A DNA stretch of 64,000 nucleotides, from contig NC_080063.1 in assembly GCF_026212465.1 (NCBI RefSeq), positions 684,501 to 748,500 on the forward strand, read 5' to 3'. The notes below the pieces were generated by a model. That model saw nothing but the letters and a program-made list of their open reading frames with translations, was not told where the DNA came from and did not search any database. Shown piece by piece: positions 1 to 14,379 of this stretch. The DNA is from Amaranthus tricolor (Eukaryota > Streptophyta > Magnoliopsida > Caryophyllales > Amaranthaceae). Both the position numbers and the translations under genes were made by a program. Each line of letters starts with the position of its first letter. Positions within the stretch are counted from its first letter, which is position 1.

Positions 1-320
1 AAAAGGATCAATGATCAATGAAGAATGAACGATGAAGAATGAACAAGGATCAATGCTCAATGACGAATGAACGATGAAGAATGAACAAGGATCAATGATC
101 AATGAAGAATGAACGATGAAGAATGAACAAGGATCAATGATCAATGAAGAATGAACGATGAAGAATGAACAAGGATCAATGGTCAATGACGAATGAACGA
201 TGAAGAATGAACAAGGATCAATGATCAATGAAGAATGAACGATGAATAATGAACAAGGATCAATGCCCAATGACGAATGAACGATGAAGAATGAACAAGG
301 ATCAATGATCAATGAAGAAT

Positions 321-2737
321 GATCTTCATGAACAAGGATCAATGATCAATGAAGAATGAACGATGAAGAATGAACAAGGATCAATGGTCAATGACGAATG
401 AACGATGAAGAATGAACAAGGATCAATGATCGATAAAGAATGAACAAGGATCAATGATCAATGAAGAATGAACGATGAAGAATGAACAAGGATCAATGGT
501 CAATGACGAATGAACGATGAAGAATGAACAAAGATCAATCATCAAAGAAGAATGAACGATGAAGAATGAACAAGGATCAATGATCAATGATGAATGAACG
601 ATGAACAATGAACAAGGATCAATGATCAATGAAGAATGAACAAGGATCAATGATCAATGATGAATGAACGATTAACAATGAACAAGGATCAATGATCAAT
701 TAAGAATGAACGATGAAGAATGAACAAGGATCAATGCTCAATGACGAATAAACGATGAAGAATGAACAAGGATCAATGATCAATGAAGAATGAACGATGA
801 AGAATGAACAAGGATCAATGATCAATGAAGAATGAACAAGGATCAATGATCATTGACGAATGAACGATGAACAATGAAAAAGGATCAATGATCAATGAAG
901 AATGAACAATGAAGAATGAACAAGGATCAATGCTCAATGACGAATGAACGATGAAGAATGAACAAGGATCAATGATCAATGAAGAATGAACGATGAAGAA
1001 TGAACAAGGATCAATGATCAATAAAGAATGAACGATGAAGAATGAACAAGGATCAATGGTCAATGACGAATGAACGATGAAGAATGAACAAGGATCAATG
1101 ATCAATGAAGAATGAACGATGAAGAATGAACAAGGATCAATGCTCAATGACGAATGAACGATGAAGAATGAACAAGGATCAATGATCAATGAAGAATGAA
1201 CGATGAAGAATGAACAAGGATCAATGATCAATGAAGAATGAACGATGAAGAATGAACAAGGATCAATGGTCAATGACGAATGTACGATGAAGAATGAACA
1301 AGGATCAATGATCGATGAAGAATGAACAAGGATCAATGATCAATGAAGAATGAACGATGAAGAATAAACAAGGATCAATGGTCAATGACGAATGAACGAT
1401 GAAGAATGAACAAAGATCAATGATCAAAGAAGAATGAACGATGAAGAATGAACAAGGATTAATGGTCAATTACGAATGAACGATGAAGAATGAACAAGGA
1501 TCAATGATCAAAGAAGAATGAACGATGAAGAATGAACAAGGATCAATGATCAATGAAGAATGAACAAGGATCAATGCTCAATATCGAATGAACGATGAAG
1601 AATGAACAAGGATCAATGCTCAATGACGAATGAACGATGAAGAATGAACAAGGATCAATGATCAATGAAGAATGAACGATGAAGAATGAACAAGGATCAA
1701 TGATCAATGAAGAATGAACGATGAAGAATGAACAAGGATCAATGGTCAATGACGAATGAACGATGAAGAATGAACAAGGATCAATGATCAATGAAGAATG
1801 AACGATGAAGAATGAACAAGAATCAATGCTCAATATCGAATGAACGATGAAGAATGGACAAGGATCAATGATCAATGAAAAATGAACGATGAAGAATGAA
1901 AAAGGATCAATGATCAATGAAGAATGAACAAGGAACAATGATCAATGAACAATGAACGATGAAGAATAAACAAGGATCAATGATCAATGAAGAATGAACG
2001 ATGAAGAATGAACAAGGATCAATGCTCAATATCGAATGAACGATGAAGAATGAACAAGGATCAATGATCAATGAAGAATGAACGATGAAGAATGAACAAG
2101 GATCAATGATCAATGAAGAATGAACGATGAAGAATGAACAAGGATCAATGCTCAATGAAGAATGAACGATGAAGAATGAAAAAGGATCAATGATCAATGA
2201 AGAATGAACGATGAAGAATGAACAAGGATCAATGATCAATGAAGAATGAACGATGAAGAATGAACAAGGATCAATGGTCAATGACGAATGAACGATGAAG
2301 AATGAACAAGGATCAATGATCAATGAAGAATGAACGATGAAGAATGAACAAGGATCAATGATCAATGAAGAATGAACAAGGATCAATGATCATTGACGAA
2401 TGAACGATGAACAATGAAAAAGGATCAATGATCAATGAAGAATGAACGATGAAGAATGAACAAGGATCAATGCTCAATGACGAATGAACGATGAAGAATG
2501 AACAAGGATCAATGATCAATGAAGAATGAACGATGAAGAATGAACAAGGATCAATGATCAATGAAGAATGAACGATGAAGAATGAACAAGGATCAATGGT
2601 CAATGACGAATGAACGATGAAGAATGAACAAGGATCAATGATCAATGAAGAATGAACGATGAATAATGAACAAGGATCAATGCCCAATGACGAATGAACG
2701 ATGAAGAATGAACAAGGATCAATGATCAATGAAGAAT
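321..2737. repeat. Satellite higher-order block, 2417 bp
   Basis: The block is bounded by successive copies of the phase marker gatcttcatg (321 and 2738). It aligns with the following blocks over its first several hundred bases. It then loses 112 bp relative to the next block before the stretch rich in caatgctcaatatcg units, which starts near +1222 here and near +1334 in the other blocks. Confidence 0.8.
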
Positions 2738-5518
2738 GATCTTCATGAACAAGGATCAATGATCAATGAAGAATGAACGATGAAGAATGAACAAGGATCA
2801 ATGGTCAATGACGAATGAACGATGAAGAATGAACAAGGATCAATGATCGATAAAGAATGAACAAGGATCAATGATCAATGAAGAATGAACGATGAAGAAT
2901 GAACAAGGATCAATGGTCAATGACGAATGAACGATGAAGAATGAACAAAGATCAATCATCAAAGAAGAATGAACGATGAAGAATGAACAAGGATCAATGA
3001 TCAATGATGAATGAACGATGAACAATGAACAAGGATCAATGATCAATGAAGAATGAACAAGGATCAATGATCAATGATGAATGAACGATTAACAATGAAC
3101 AAGGATCAATGATCAATTAAGAATGAACGATGAAGAATGAACAAGGATCAATGCTCAATGACGAATAAACGATGAAGAATGAACAAGGATCAATGATCAA
3201 TGAAGAATGAACGATGAAGAATGAACAAGGATCAATGATCAATGAAGAATGAACAAGGATCAATGATCATTGACGAATGAACGATGAACAATGAAAAAGG
3301 ATCAATGATCAATGAAGAATGAACAATGAAGAATGAACAAGGATCAATGCTCAATGACGAATGAACGATGAAGAATGAACAAGGATCAATGATCAATGAA
3401 GAATGAACGATGAAGAATGAACAAGGATCAATGATCAATAAAGAATGAACGATGAAGAATGAACAAGGATCAATGGTCAATGACGAATGAACGATGAAGA
3501 ATGAACAAGGATCAATGATCAATGAAGAATGAACGATGAAGAATGAACAAGGATCAATGATCAATGAAGAATGAACAAGGATCAATGATCATTGACGAAT
3601 GAACGATGAACAATGAACAAGGATCAATGATCAATGAAGAATGAACGATGAAGAATGAACAAGGATCAATGCTCAATGACGAATGAACGATGAAGAATGA
3701 ACAAGGATCAATGATCAATGAAGAATGAACGATGAAGAATGAACAAGGATCAATGATCAATGAAGAATGAACGATGAAGAATGAACAAGGATCAATGGTC
3801 AATGACGAATGTACGATGAAGAATGAACAAGGATCAATGATCGATGAAGAATGAACAAGGATCAATGATCAATGAAGAATGAACGATGAAGAATAAACAA
3901 GGATCAATGGTCAATGACGAATGAACGATGAAGAATGAACAAAGATCAATGATCAAAGAAGAATGAACGATGAAGAATGAACAAGGATTAATGGTCAATT
4001 ACGAATGAACGATGAAGAATGAACAAGGATCAATGATCAAAGAAGAATGAACGATGAAGAATGAACAAGGATCAATGATCAATGAAGAATGAACAAGGAT
4101 CAATGCTCAATATCGAATGAACGATGAAGAATGAACAAGGATCAATGCTCAATGACGAATGAACGATGAAGAATGAACAAGGATCAATGATCAATGAAGA
4201 ATGAACGATGAAGAATGAACAAGGATCAATGATCAATGAAGAATGAACGATGAAGAATGAACAAGGATCAATGGTCAATGACGAATGAACGATGAAGAAT
4301 GAACAAGGATCAATGATCAATGAAGAATGAACGATGAAGAATGAACAAGAATCAATGCTCAATATCGAATGAACGATGAAGAATGGACAAGGATCAATGA
4401 TCAATGAAGAATGAACGATGAAGAATGAAAAAGGATCAATGATCAATGAAGAATGAACAAGGAACAATGATCAATGAACAATGAACGATGAAGAATAAAC
4501 AAGGATCAATGATCAATGAAGAATGAACGATGAAGAATGAACAAGGATCAATGCTCAATATCGAATGAACGATGAAGAATGAACAAGGATCAATGATCAA
4601 TGAAGAATGAACGATGAAGAATGAACAAGGATCAATGATCAATGAAGAATGAACGATGAGGAATGAACAAGGATCAATGCTCAATGAAGAATGAACGATG
4701 AAGAATGAAAAAGGATCAATGATCAATGAAGAATGAACGATGAAGAATGAACAAGGATCAATGATCAATGAAGAATGAACGATGAAGAATCAACAAGGAT
4801 CAATGGTCAATGACGAATGAACGATGAAGAATGAACAAGGATCAATGATCAATGAAGAATGAACGATGAAGAATGAACAAGGATCAATGATCAATGAAGA
4901 ATGAACAAGGATCAATGATCATTGACGAATGAACGATGAACAATGAAAAAGGATCAATGATCAATGAAGAATGAACGATGAAGAATGAACAAGGATCAAT
5001 GCTCAATGACGAATGAACGATGAAGAATGAACAAGGATCAATGATCAATGAAGAATGAACGATGAAGAATGAACAAGGATCAATGATCAATGAAGAATGA
5101 ACGATGAAGAATGAACAAGGATCAATGATCAATGAAGAATGAACGATGAAGAATGAACAAGGATCAATGATCAATTAAGAATGAACGATGAACAATGAAC
5201 AAGGATCAATGATCAATGACGAATGAACGATGAAGAATGAACAAGGAGTAATGGTCAATGACGAATGAACGATGAAGAATGAACAAGGATCGATGATCAA
5301 TGACGAATGAACGATGAAGAATGAACAAGGATCAATGATCAATGAAGAATGAATGATGAAGAATGAACAAGGATCAATGGTCAATGACGAATGAACGATG
5401 AAGAATGAACAAGGATCAATGATCAATGAAGAATGAACGATGAAGAATGAACAAGGATCAATGGTCAATGACGAATGAACGATGAAGAATGAACAAGGAT
5501 CAATGATCAATGAAGAAT
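2738..5518. repeat. Satellite higher-order block, 2781 bp
   Basis: The block runs from the phase marker at 2738 to the one at 5519. Landmark variants at offsets +102, +494, +1334, +1698, +2146 and +2437 recur at the same offsets in later blocks. It is 42 bp (one unit) shorter than the commonest block length of 2823 bp. Confidence 0.8.
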
Positions 5519-8500
5519 GATCTTCATGAACAAGGATCAATGATCAATGAAGAATGAACGATGAAGAATGAACAAGGATCAATGGTCAATGACGAATGAA
5601 CGATGAAGAATGAACAAGGATCAATGATCGATAAAGAATGAACAAGGATCAATGATCAATGAAGAATGAACGATGAAGAATGAACAAGGATCAATGGTCA
5701 ATGACGAATGAACGATGAAGAATGAACAAAGATCAATGATCAAAGAAGAATGAACGATGAAGAATGAACAAGGATCAATGATCAATGATGAATGAACGAT
5801 GAACAATGAACAAGGATCAATGATCAATGAAGAATGAACAAGGATCAATGATCAATGATGAATGAACGATTAACAATGAACAAGGATCAATGATCAATTA
5901 AGAATGAACGATGAAGAATGAACAAGGATCAATGCTCAATGACGAATAAACGATGAAGAATGAACAAGGATCAATGATCAATGAAGAATGAACGATGAAG
6001 AATGAACAAGGATCAATGATCAATGAAGAATGAACAAGGATCAATGATCATTGACGAATGAACGATGAACAATGAAAAAGGATCAATGATCAATGAAGAA
6101 TGAACGATGAAGAATGAACAAGGATCAATGCTCAATGACGAATGAACGATGAAGAATGAACAAGGATCAATGATCAATGAAGAATGAACGATGAAGAATG
6201 AACAAGGATCAATGATCAATGAAGAATGAACGATGAAGAATGAACAAGGATCAATGGTCAATGACGAATGAACGATGAAGAATGAACAAGGATCAATGAT
6301 CAATGAAGAATGAACGATGAAGAATGAACAAGGATCAATGATCAATGAAGAATGAACAAGGATCAATGATCATTGACGAATGAGCGATGAACAATGAACA
6401 AGGATCAATGATCAATGAAGAATGAACGATGAAGAATGAACAAGGATCAATGCTCAATGACGAATGAACGATGAAGAATGAACAAGGATCAATGATCAAT
6501 GAAGAATGAACGATGAAGAATGAACAAGGATCAATGATCAATGAAGAATGAACGATGAAGAATGAACAAGGATCAATGGTCAATGACGAATGTACGATGA
6601 AGAATGAACAAGGATCAATGATCGATGAAGAATGAACAAGGATCAATGATCAATGAAGAATGAACGATGAAGAATAAACAAGGATCAATGGTCAATGACG
6701 AATGAACGATGAAGAATGAACAAAGATCAATGATCAAAGAAGAATGAACGATGAAGAATGAACAAGGATTAATGGTCAATTACGAATGAACGATGAAGAA
6801 TGAACAAGGATCAATGATCAAAGAAGAATGAACGATGAAGAATGAACAAGGATCAATGATCAATGAAGAATGAACAAGGATCAATGCTCAATATCGAATG
6901 AACGATGAAGAATGAACAAGGATCAATGCTCAATGACGAATGAACGATGAAGAATGAACAAGGATCAATGATCAATGAAGAATGAACGATGAAGAATGAA
7001 CAAGGATCAATGATCAATGAAGAATGAACGATGAAGAATGAACAAGGATCAATGGTCAATGACGAATGAACGATGAAGAATGAACAAGGATCAATGATCA
7101 ATGAAGAATGAACGATGAAGAATGAACAAGAATCAATGCTCAATATCGAATGAACGATGAAGAATGGACAAGGATCAATGATCAATGAAGAATGAACGAT
7201 GAAGAATGAAAAAGGATCAATGATCAATGAAGAATGAACAAGGAACAATGATCAATGAACAATGAACGATGAAGAATAAACAAGGATCAATGATCAATGA
7301 AGAATGAACGATGAAGAATGAACAAGGATCAATGCTCAATATCGAATGAACGATGAAGAATGAAAAAGGATCAATGATCAATGAAGAATGAACGATGAAG
7401 AATGAACAAGGATCAATGATCAATGAAGAATGAACGATGAAGAATGAACAAGGATCAATGCTCAATGAAGAATGAACGATGAAGAATGAAAAAGGATCAA
7501 TGATCAATGAAGAATGAACGATGAAGAATGAACAAGGATCAATGATCAATGAAGAATGAACGATGAAGAATGAACAAGGATCAATGGTCAATGACGAATG
7601 AACGATGAAGAATGAACAAGGATCAATGATCAATGAAGAATGAACGATGAAGAATGAACAAGGATCAATGCTCAATATCGAATGAACGATGAAGAATGGA
7701 CAAGGATCAATGATCAATGAAGAATGAACGATGAAGAATGAACAAGGATCAATGATCAATGAAGAATGAACAAGGATCAATGATCAATGAACAATGAACG
7801 ATGAAGAATAAACAAGGATCAATCTTCAATGAAGAATGAACGATGAAGAATGAACAAGGATCAATGCTCAATATCGAATGAACGATGAAGAATGAACAAG
7901 GATCAATGATCAATGAAGAATGAACGATGACGAATGAAAAAGGATCAATGATCAATGAAGAATGAACGATGAAGAATGAACAAGGATCAATGGTCAATAA
8001 CGAATGAACGATGAAGAATGAACAAAGATCAATGATCAAAGAAGAATGAACGATGAAGAATGAACAAGGATCAATGATCAATGATGAATGAACGATGAAC
8101 AATGAACAAGGATCAATGATCAATGAAGAATGAACAAGGATCAATGATCAATGATGAATGAACGATTAACAATGAACAAGGATCAATGATCAATTAATAA
8201 TGAACGATGAAGAATGAACAAGGATCAATGCTCAATGACGAATAAACGATGAAGAATGAACAAGGATCAATGATCAATGAAGAATAAACGATGAAGAATG
8301 AACAAGGATCAATGATCAATGAAGAATGAACGATGAAGATTGAACAAGGATCAATGGTCAATGACGAATGAACGATGAAGAATGAACAAGGATCAATGAT
8401 CAATGAAGAATGAACGATGAAGAATGAACAAGGATCAATGATCAATGAAGAATGAACAAGGATCAATGATCAATGACGAATGAACGATGAACAATGAACA

Positions 8501-8733
8501 AGGATCAATGATCAATGAAGAATGAACGATGAAGAATGAACAAGGATCAATGGTCAATGACGAATGAACGATGAAGAATGAACAAGGATCAATGATCAAT
8601 GAAGAATGAACGATGAAGAATGAACAAGAATCAATGCTCAATATCGAATGAACGATGAATAATGAACAAGGATCAATGCCCAATGACGAATGAACGATGA
8701 AGAATGAACAAGGATCAATGATCAATGAAGAAT
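5519..8733. repeat. Satellite higher-order block, 3215 bp
   Basis: Offsets +102, +494, +816, +1334 and +1698 match the neighbouring blocks. The extra length lies in the second half (after about +1700), where the unit order differs from the 2823-bp form. Lengthening in the later part of the block is also seen in the 3.7-4.2 kb blocks further right. Confidence 0.75.
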
Positions 8734-11556
8734 GATCTTCATGAACAAGGATCAATGATCAATGAAGAATGAACGATGAAGAATGAACAAGGATCAATGG
8801 TCAATGACGAATGAACGATGAAGAATGAACAAGGATCAATGATCGATAAAGAATGAACAAGGATCAATGATCAATGAAGAATGAACGATGAAGAATGAAC
8901 AAGGATCAATGGTCAATGACGAATGAACGATGAAGAATGAACAAAGATCAATGATCAAAGAAGAATGAACGATGAAGAATTAACAAGGATCAATGATCAA
9001 TGATGAATGAACGATGAACAATGAACAAGGATCAATGATCAATGAAGAATGAACAAGGATCAATGATCAATGATGAATGAGCGATTAACAATGAACAAGG
9101 ATCAATGATCAATTAAGAATGAACGATGAAGAATGAACAAGGATCAACGCTCAATGACGAATAAACGATGAAGAATGAACAAGGATCAATGATCAATGAA
9201 GAATGAACGATGAAGAATGAACAAGGATCAATGATCAATGAAGAATGAACAAGGATCAATGATCATTGACGAATGAACGATGAACAATGAAAAAGGATCA
9301 ATGATCAATGAAGAATGAACAATGAAGAATGAACAAGGATCAATGCTCAATGACGAATGAACGATGAAGAATGAACAAGGATCAATGATCAATGAAGAAT
9401 GAACGATGAAGAATGAACAAGGATCAATGATCAATAAAGAATGAACGATGAAGAATGAACAAGGATCAATGGTCAATGACGAATGAACGATGAAGAATGA
9501 ACAAGGATCAATGATCAATGAAGAATGAACGATGAAGAATGAACAAGGATCAATGATCAATGAAGAATGAACAAGGATCAATGATCATTGACGAATGAAC
9601 GATGAACAATGAACAAGGATCAATGATCAATGAAGAATGAACGATGAAGAATGAACAAGGATCAATGCTCAATGACGAATGAACGATGAAGAATGAACAA
9701 GGATCAATGATCAATGAAGAATGAACGATGAAGAATGAACAAGGATCAATGATCAATGAAGAATGAACGATGAAGAATGAACAAGGATCAATGGTCAATG
9801 ACGAATGTACGATGAAGAATGAACAAGGATCAATGATCGATGAAGAATGAACAAGGATCAATGATCAATGAAGAATGAACGATAAAGAATAAACAAGGAT
9901 CAATGGTCAATGACGAATGAACGATGAAGAATGAACAAAGATCAATGATCAAAGAAGAATGAACGATGAAGAATGAACAAGGATTAATGGTCAATTACGA
10001 ATGAACGATGAAGAATGAACAAGGATCAATGATCAAAGAAGAATGAACGATGAAGAATGAACAAGGATCAATGATCAATGAAGAATGAACAAGGATCAAT
10101 GCTCAATATCGAATGAACGATGAAGAATGAACAAGGATCAATGCTCAATGACGAATGAACGATGAAGAATGAACAAGGATCAATGATCAATGAAGAATGA
10201 ACGATGAAGAATGAACAAGGATCAATGATCAATGAAGAATGAACGATGAAGAATGAACAAGGATCAATGGTCAATGACGAATGAACGATGAAGAATGAAC
10301 AAGGATCAATGATCAATGAAGAATGAACGATGAAGAATGAACAAGAATCAATGCTCAATATCGAATGAACGATGAAGAATGGACAAGGATTAATGATCAA
10401 TGAAGAATGAACGATGAAGAATGAAAAAGGATCAATGATCAATGAAGAATGAACAAGGAACAATGATCAATGAACAATGAACGATGAAGAATAAACAAGG
10501 ATCAATGATCAATGAAGAATGAACGATGAAGAATGAACAAGGATCAATGCTCAATATCGAATGAACGATGAAGAATGAACAAGGATCAATGATCAATGAA
10601 GAATGAACGATGAAGAATGAACAAGGATCAATGATCAATGAAGAATGAACGATGAAGAATGAACAAGGATCAATGCTCAATGAAGAATGAACGATGAAGA
10701 ATGAAAAAGGATCAATGATCAATGAAGAATGAACGATGAAGAATGAACAAGGATCAATGATCAATGAAGAATGAACGATGAAGAATGAACAAGGATCAAT
10801 GGTCAATGACGAATGAACGATGAAGAATGAACAAGGATCAATGATCAATGAAGAATGAACGATGAAGAATGAACAAGGATCAATGATCAATGAAGAATGA
10901 ACAAGGATCAATGATCATTGACGAATGAACGATGAACAATGAAAAAGGATCAATGATCAATGAAGAATGAACGATGAAGAATGAACAAGGATCAATGCTC
11001 AATGACGAATGAACGATGAAGAATGAACAAGGATTAATGATCAATGAAGAATGAACGATGAAGAATGAACAAGGATCAATGATCAATGAAGAATGAACGA
11101 TGAAGAATGAACAAGGATCAATGATCAATGAAGAATGAACGATGAAGAATGAACAAGGATCAATGATCAATTAAGAATGAACGATGAAGAATGAACAAGG
11201 ATCAATGATCAATGACGAATGAACGATGAAGAATGAACAAGGAGTAATGGTCAATGACGAATGAACGATGAAGAATGAACAAGGATCGATGATCAATGAC
11301 GAATGAACGATGAAGAATGAACAAGGGTCAATGATCAATGAAGAATGAACGATGAAGAATGAACAAGGATCAATGATCAATGAAGAATGAACGATGAAGA
11401 ATGAACAAGGATCAATGGTCAATGACGAATGAACGATGAAGAATGAACAAGGATCAATGATCAATGAAGAATGAACGATGAATAATGAACAAGGATCAAT
11501 GCCCAATGACGAATGAACGATGAAGAATGAACAAGGATCAATGATCAATGAAGAAT
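8734..11556. repeat. Satellite higher-order block, 2823 bp (reference form)
   Basis: This block and the next have the same length and the same landmark offsets (+494, +1334, +1698, +2146, +2437), so they best represent the basic higher-order unit of about 67 monomers. The length is not a multiple of 42 because of 28-bp short units and the marker segment. Confidence 0.85.
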
Positions 11557-14379
11557 GATCTTCATGAACAAGGATCAATGATCAATGAAGAATGAACGAT
11601 GAAGAATGAACAAGGATCAATGGTCAATGACGAATGAACGATGAAGAATGAACAAGGATCAATGATCGATAAAGAATGAACAAGGATCAATGATCAATGA
11701 AGAATGAACGATGAAGAATGAACAAGGATCAATGGTCAATGACGAATGAACGATGAAGAATGAACAAAGATCAATGATCAAAGAAGAATGAACGATGAAG
11801 AATGAACAAGGATCAATGATCAATGATGAATGAACGATGAACAATGAACAAGGATCAATGATCAATGAAGAATGAACAAGGATCAATGATCAATGATGAA
11901 TGAACGATTAACAATGAACAAGGATCAATGATCAATTAAGAATGAACGATGAAGAATGAACAAGGATCAAAGCTCAATGACGAATAAACGATGAAGAATG
12001 AACAAGGATCAATGATCAATGAAGAATGAACGATGAAGAATGAACAAGGATCAATGATCAATGAAGAATGAACAAGGATCAATGATCATTGACGAATGAA
12101 CGATGAACAATGAAAAAGGATCAATGATCAATGAAGAATGAACGATGAAGAATGAACAAGGATCAATGCTCAATGACGAATGAACGATGAAGAATGAACA
12201 AGGATCAATGATCAATGAAGAATGAACGATGAAGAATGAACAAGGATCAATGATCAATGAAGAATGAACGATGAAGAATGAACAAGGATCAATGGTCAAT
12301 AACGAATGAACGATGAAGAATGAACAAGGATCAATGATCAATGAAGAATGAACGATGAAGAATGAACAAGGATCAATGATCAATGAAGAATGAACAAGGA
12401 TCAATGATCATTGACGAATGAACGATGAACAATGAACAAGGATCAATGATCAATGAAGAATGAACGATGAAGAATGAACAAGGATCAATGCTCAATGACG
12501 AATGAACGATGAAGAATGAACAAGGATCAATGATCAATGAAGAATGAACGATGAAGAATGAACAAGGATCAATGATCAATGAAGAATGAACGATGAAGAA
12601 TGAACAAGGATCAATGGTCAATGACGAATGTACGATGAAGAATGAACAAGGATCAATGATCGATGAAGAATGAACAAGGATCAATGATCAATTAAGAATG
12701 AACGATGAAGAATAAACAAGGATCAATGGTCAATGACGAATGAACGATGAAGAATGAACAAAGATCAATGATCAAAGAAGAATGAACGATGAAGAATGAA
12801 CAAGGATTAATGGTCAATTACGAATGAACGATGAAGAATGAACAAGGATCAATGATCAAAGAAGAATGAACGATGAAGAATGAACAAGGATCAATGATCA
12901 ATGAAGAATGAATAAGGATCAATGCTCAATATCGAATGAACGATGAAGAATGAACAAGGATCAATGCTCAATGACGAATGAACGATGAAGAATGAACAAG
13001 GATCAATGATCAATGAAGAATGAACGATGAAGAATGAACAAGGATCAATGATCAATGAAGAATGAACGATGAAGAATGAACAAGGATCAATGGTCAATGA
13101 CGAATGAACGATGAAGAATGAACAAGGATCAATGATCAATGAAGAATGAACGATGAAGAATGAACAAGAATCAATGCTCAATATCGAATGAACGATGAAG
13201 AATGGACAAGGATCAATGATCAATGAAGAATGAACGATGAAGAATGAAAAAGGATCAATGATCAATGAAGAATGAACAAGGAACAATGATCAATGAACAA
13301 TGAACGATGAAGAATAAACAAGGATCAATGATCAATGAAGAATGAACAATGAAGAATGAACAAGGATCAATGCTCAATATCGAATGAACGATGAAGAATG
13401 AACAACGATCAATGATCAATGAAGAATGAACGATGAAGAATGAACAAGGATCAATGATCAATGAAGAATGAACGATGAAGAATGAACAAGGATCAATGCT
13501 CAATGAAGAATGAACGATGAAGAATGAAAAAGGATCAATGATCAATGAAGAATGAACGATGAAGAATGAACAAGGATCAATGATCAATGAAGAATGAACG
13601 ATGAAGAATGAACAAGGATCAATGGTCAATGACGAATGAAGGATGAAGAATGAACAAGGATCAATGATCAATGAAGAATGAACGATGAAGAATGAACAAG
13701 GATCAATGATCAATGAAGAATGAACAAGGATCAATGATCATTGACGAATGAACGATGAACAATGAAAAAGGATCAATGATCAATGAAGAATGAACGATGA
13801 AGAATGAACAAGGATCAATGCTCAATGACGAATGAACGATGAAGAATGAACAAGGATCAATGATCAATGAAGAATGAACGATGAAGAATGAACAAGGATC
13901 AATGATCAATGAAGAATGAACGATGAAGAATGAACAAGGATCAATGATCAATGAAGAATGAACGATGAAGAATGAACAAGGATCAATGATCAATTAAGAA
14001 TGAACGATGAAGAATGAACAAGGATCAATGATCAATGACGAATGAACGATGAAGAATGAACAAGGAGTAATGGTCAATGACGAATGAACGATGAAGATTG
14101 AACAAGGATCGATGATCAATGACGAATGAACGATGAAGAATGAACAAGGGTCAATGATCAATGAAGAATGAACGATGAAGAATGAACAAGGATCAATGAT
14201 CAATGAAGAATGAACGATGAAGAATGAACAAGGATCAATGGTCAATGACGAATGAACGATGAAGAATGAACAAGGATCAATGATCAATGAAGAATGAACG
14301 ATGAATAATGAACAAGGATCAATGCCCAATGACGAATGAACGATGAAGAATGAACAAGGATCAATGATCAATGAAGAAT
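11557..14379. repeat. Satellite higher-order block, 2823 bp (second copy)
   Basis: It repeats the preceding block at a distance of exactly 2823 bp with only scattered point differences visible. The phase markers are at 11557 and 14380. Confidence 0.85.
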
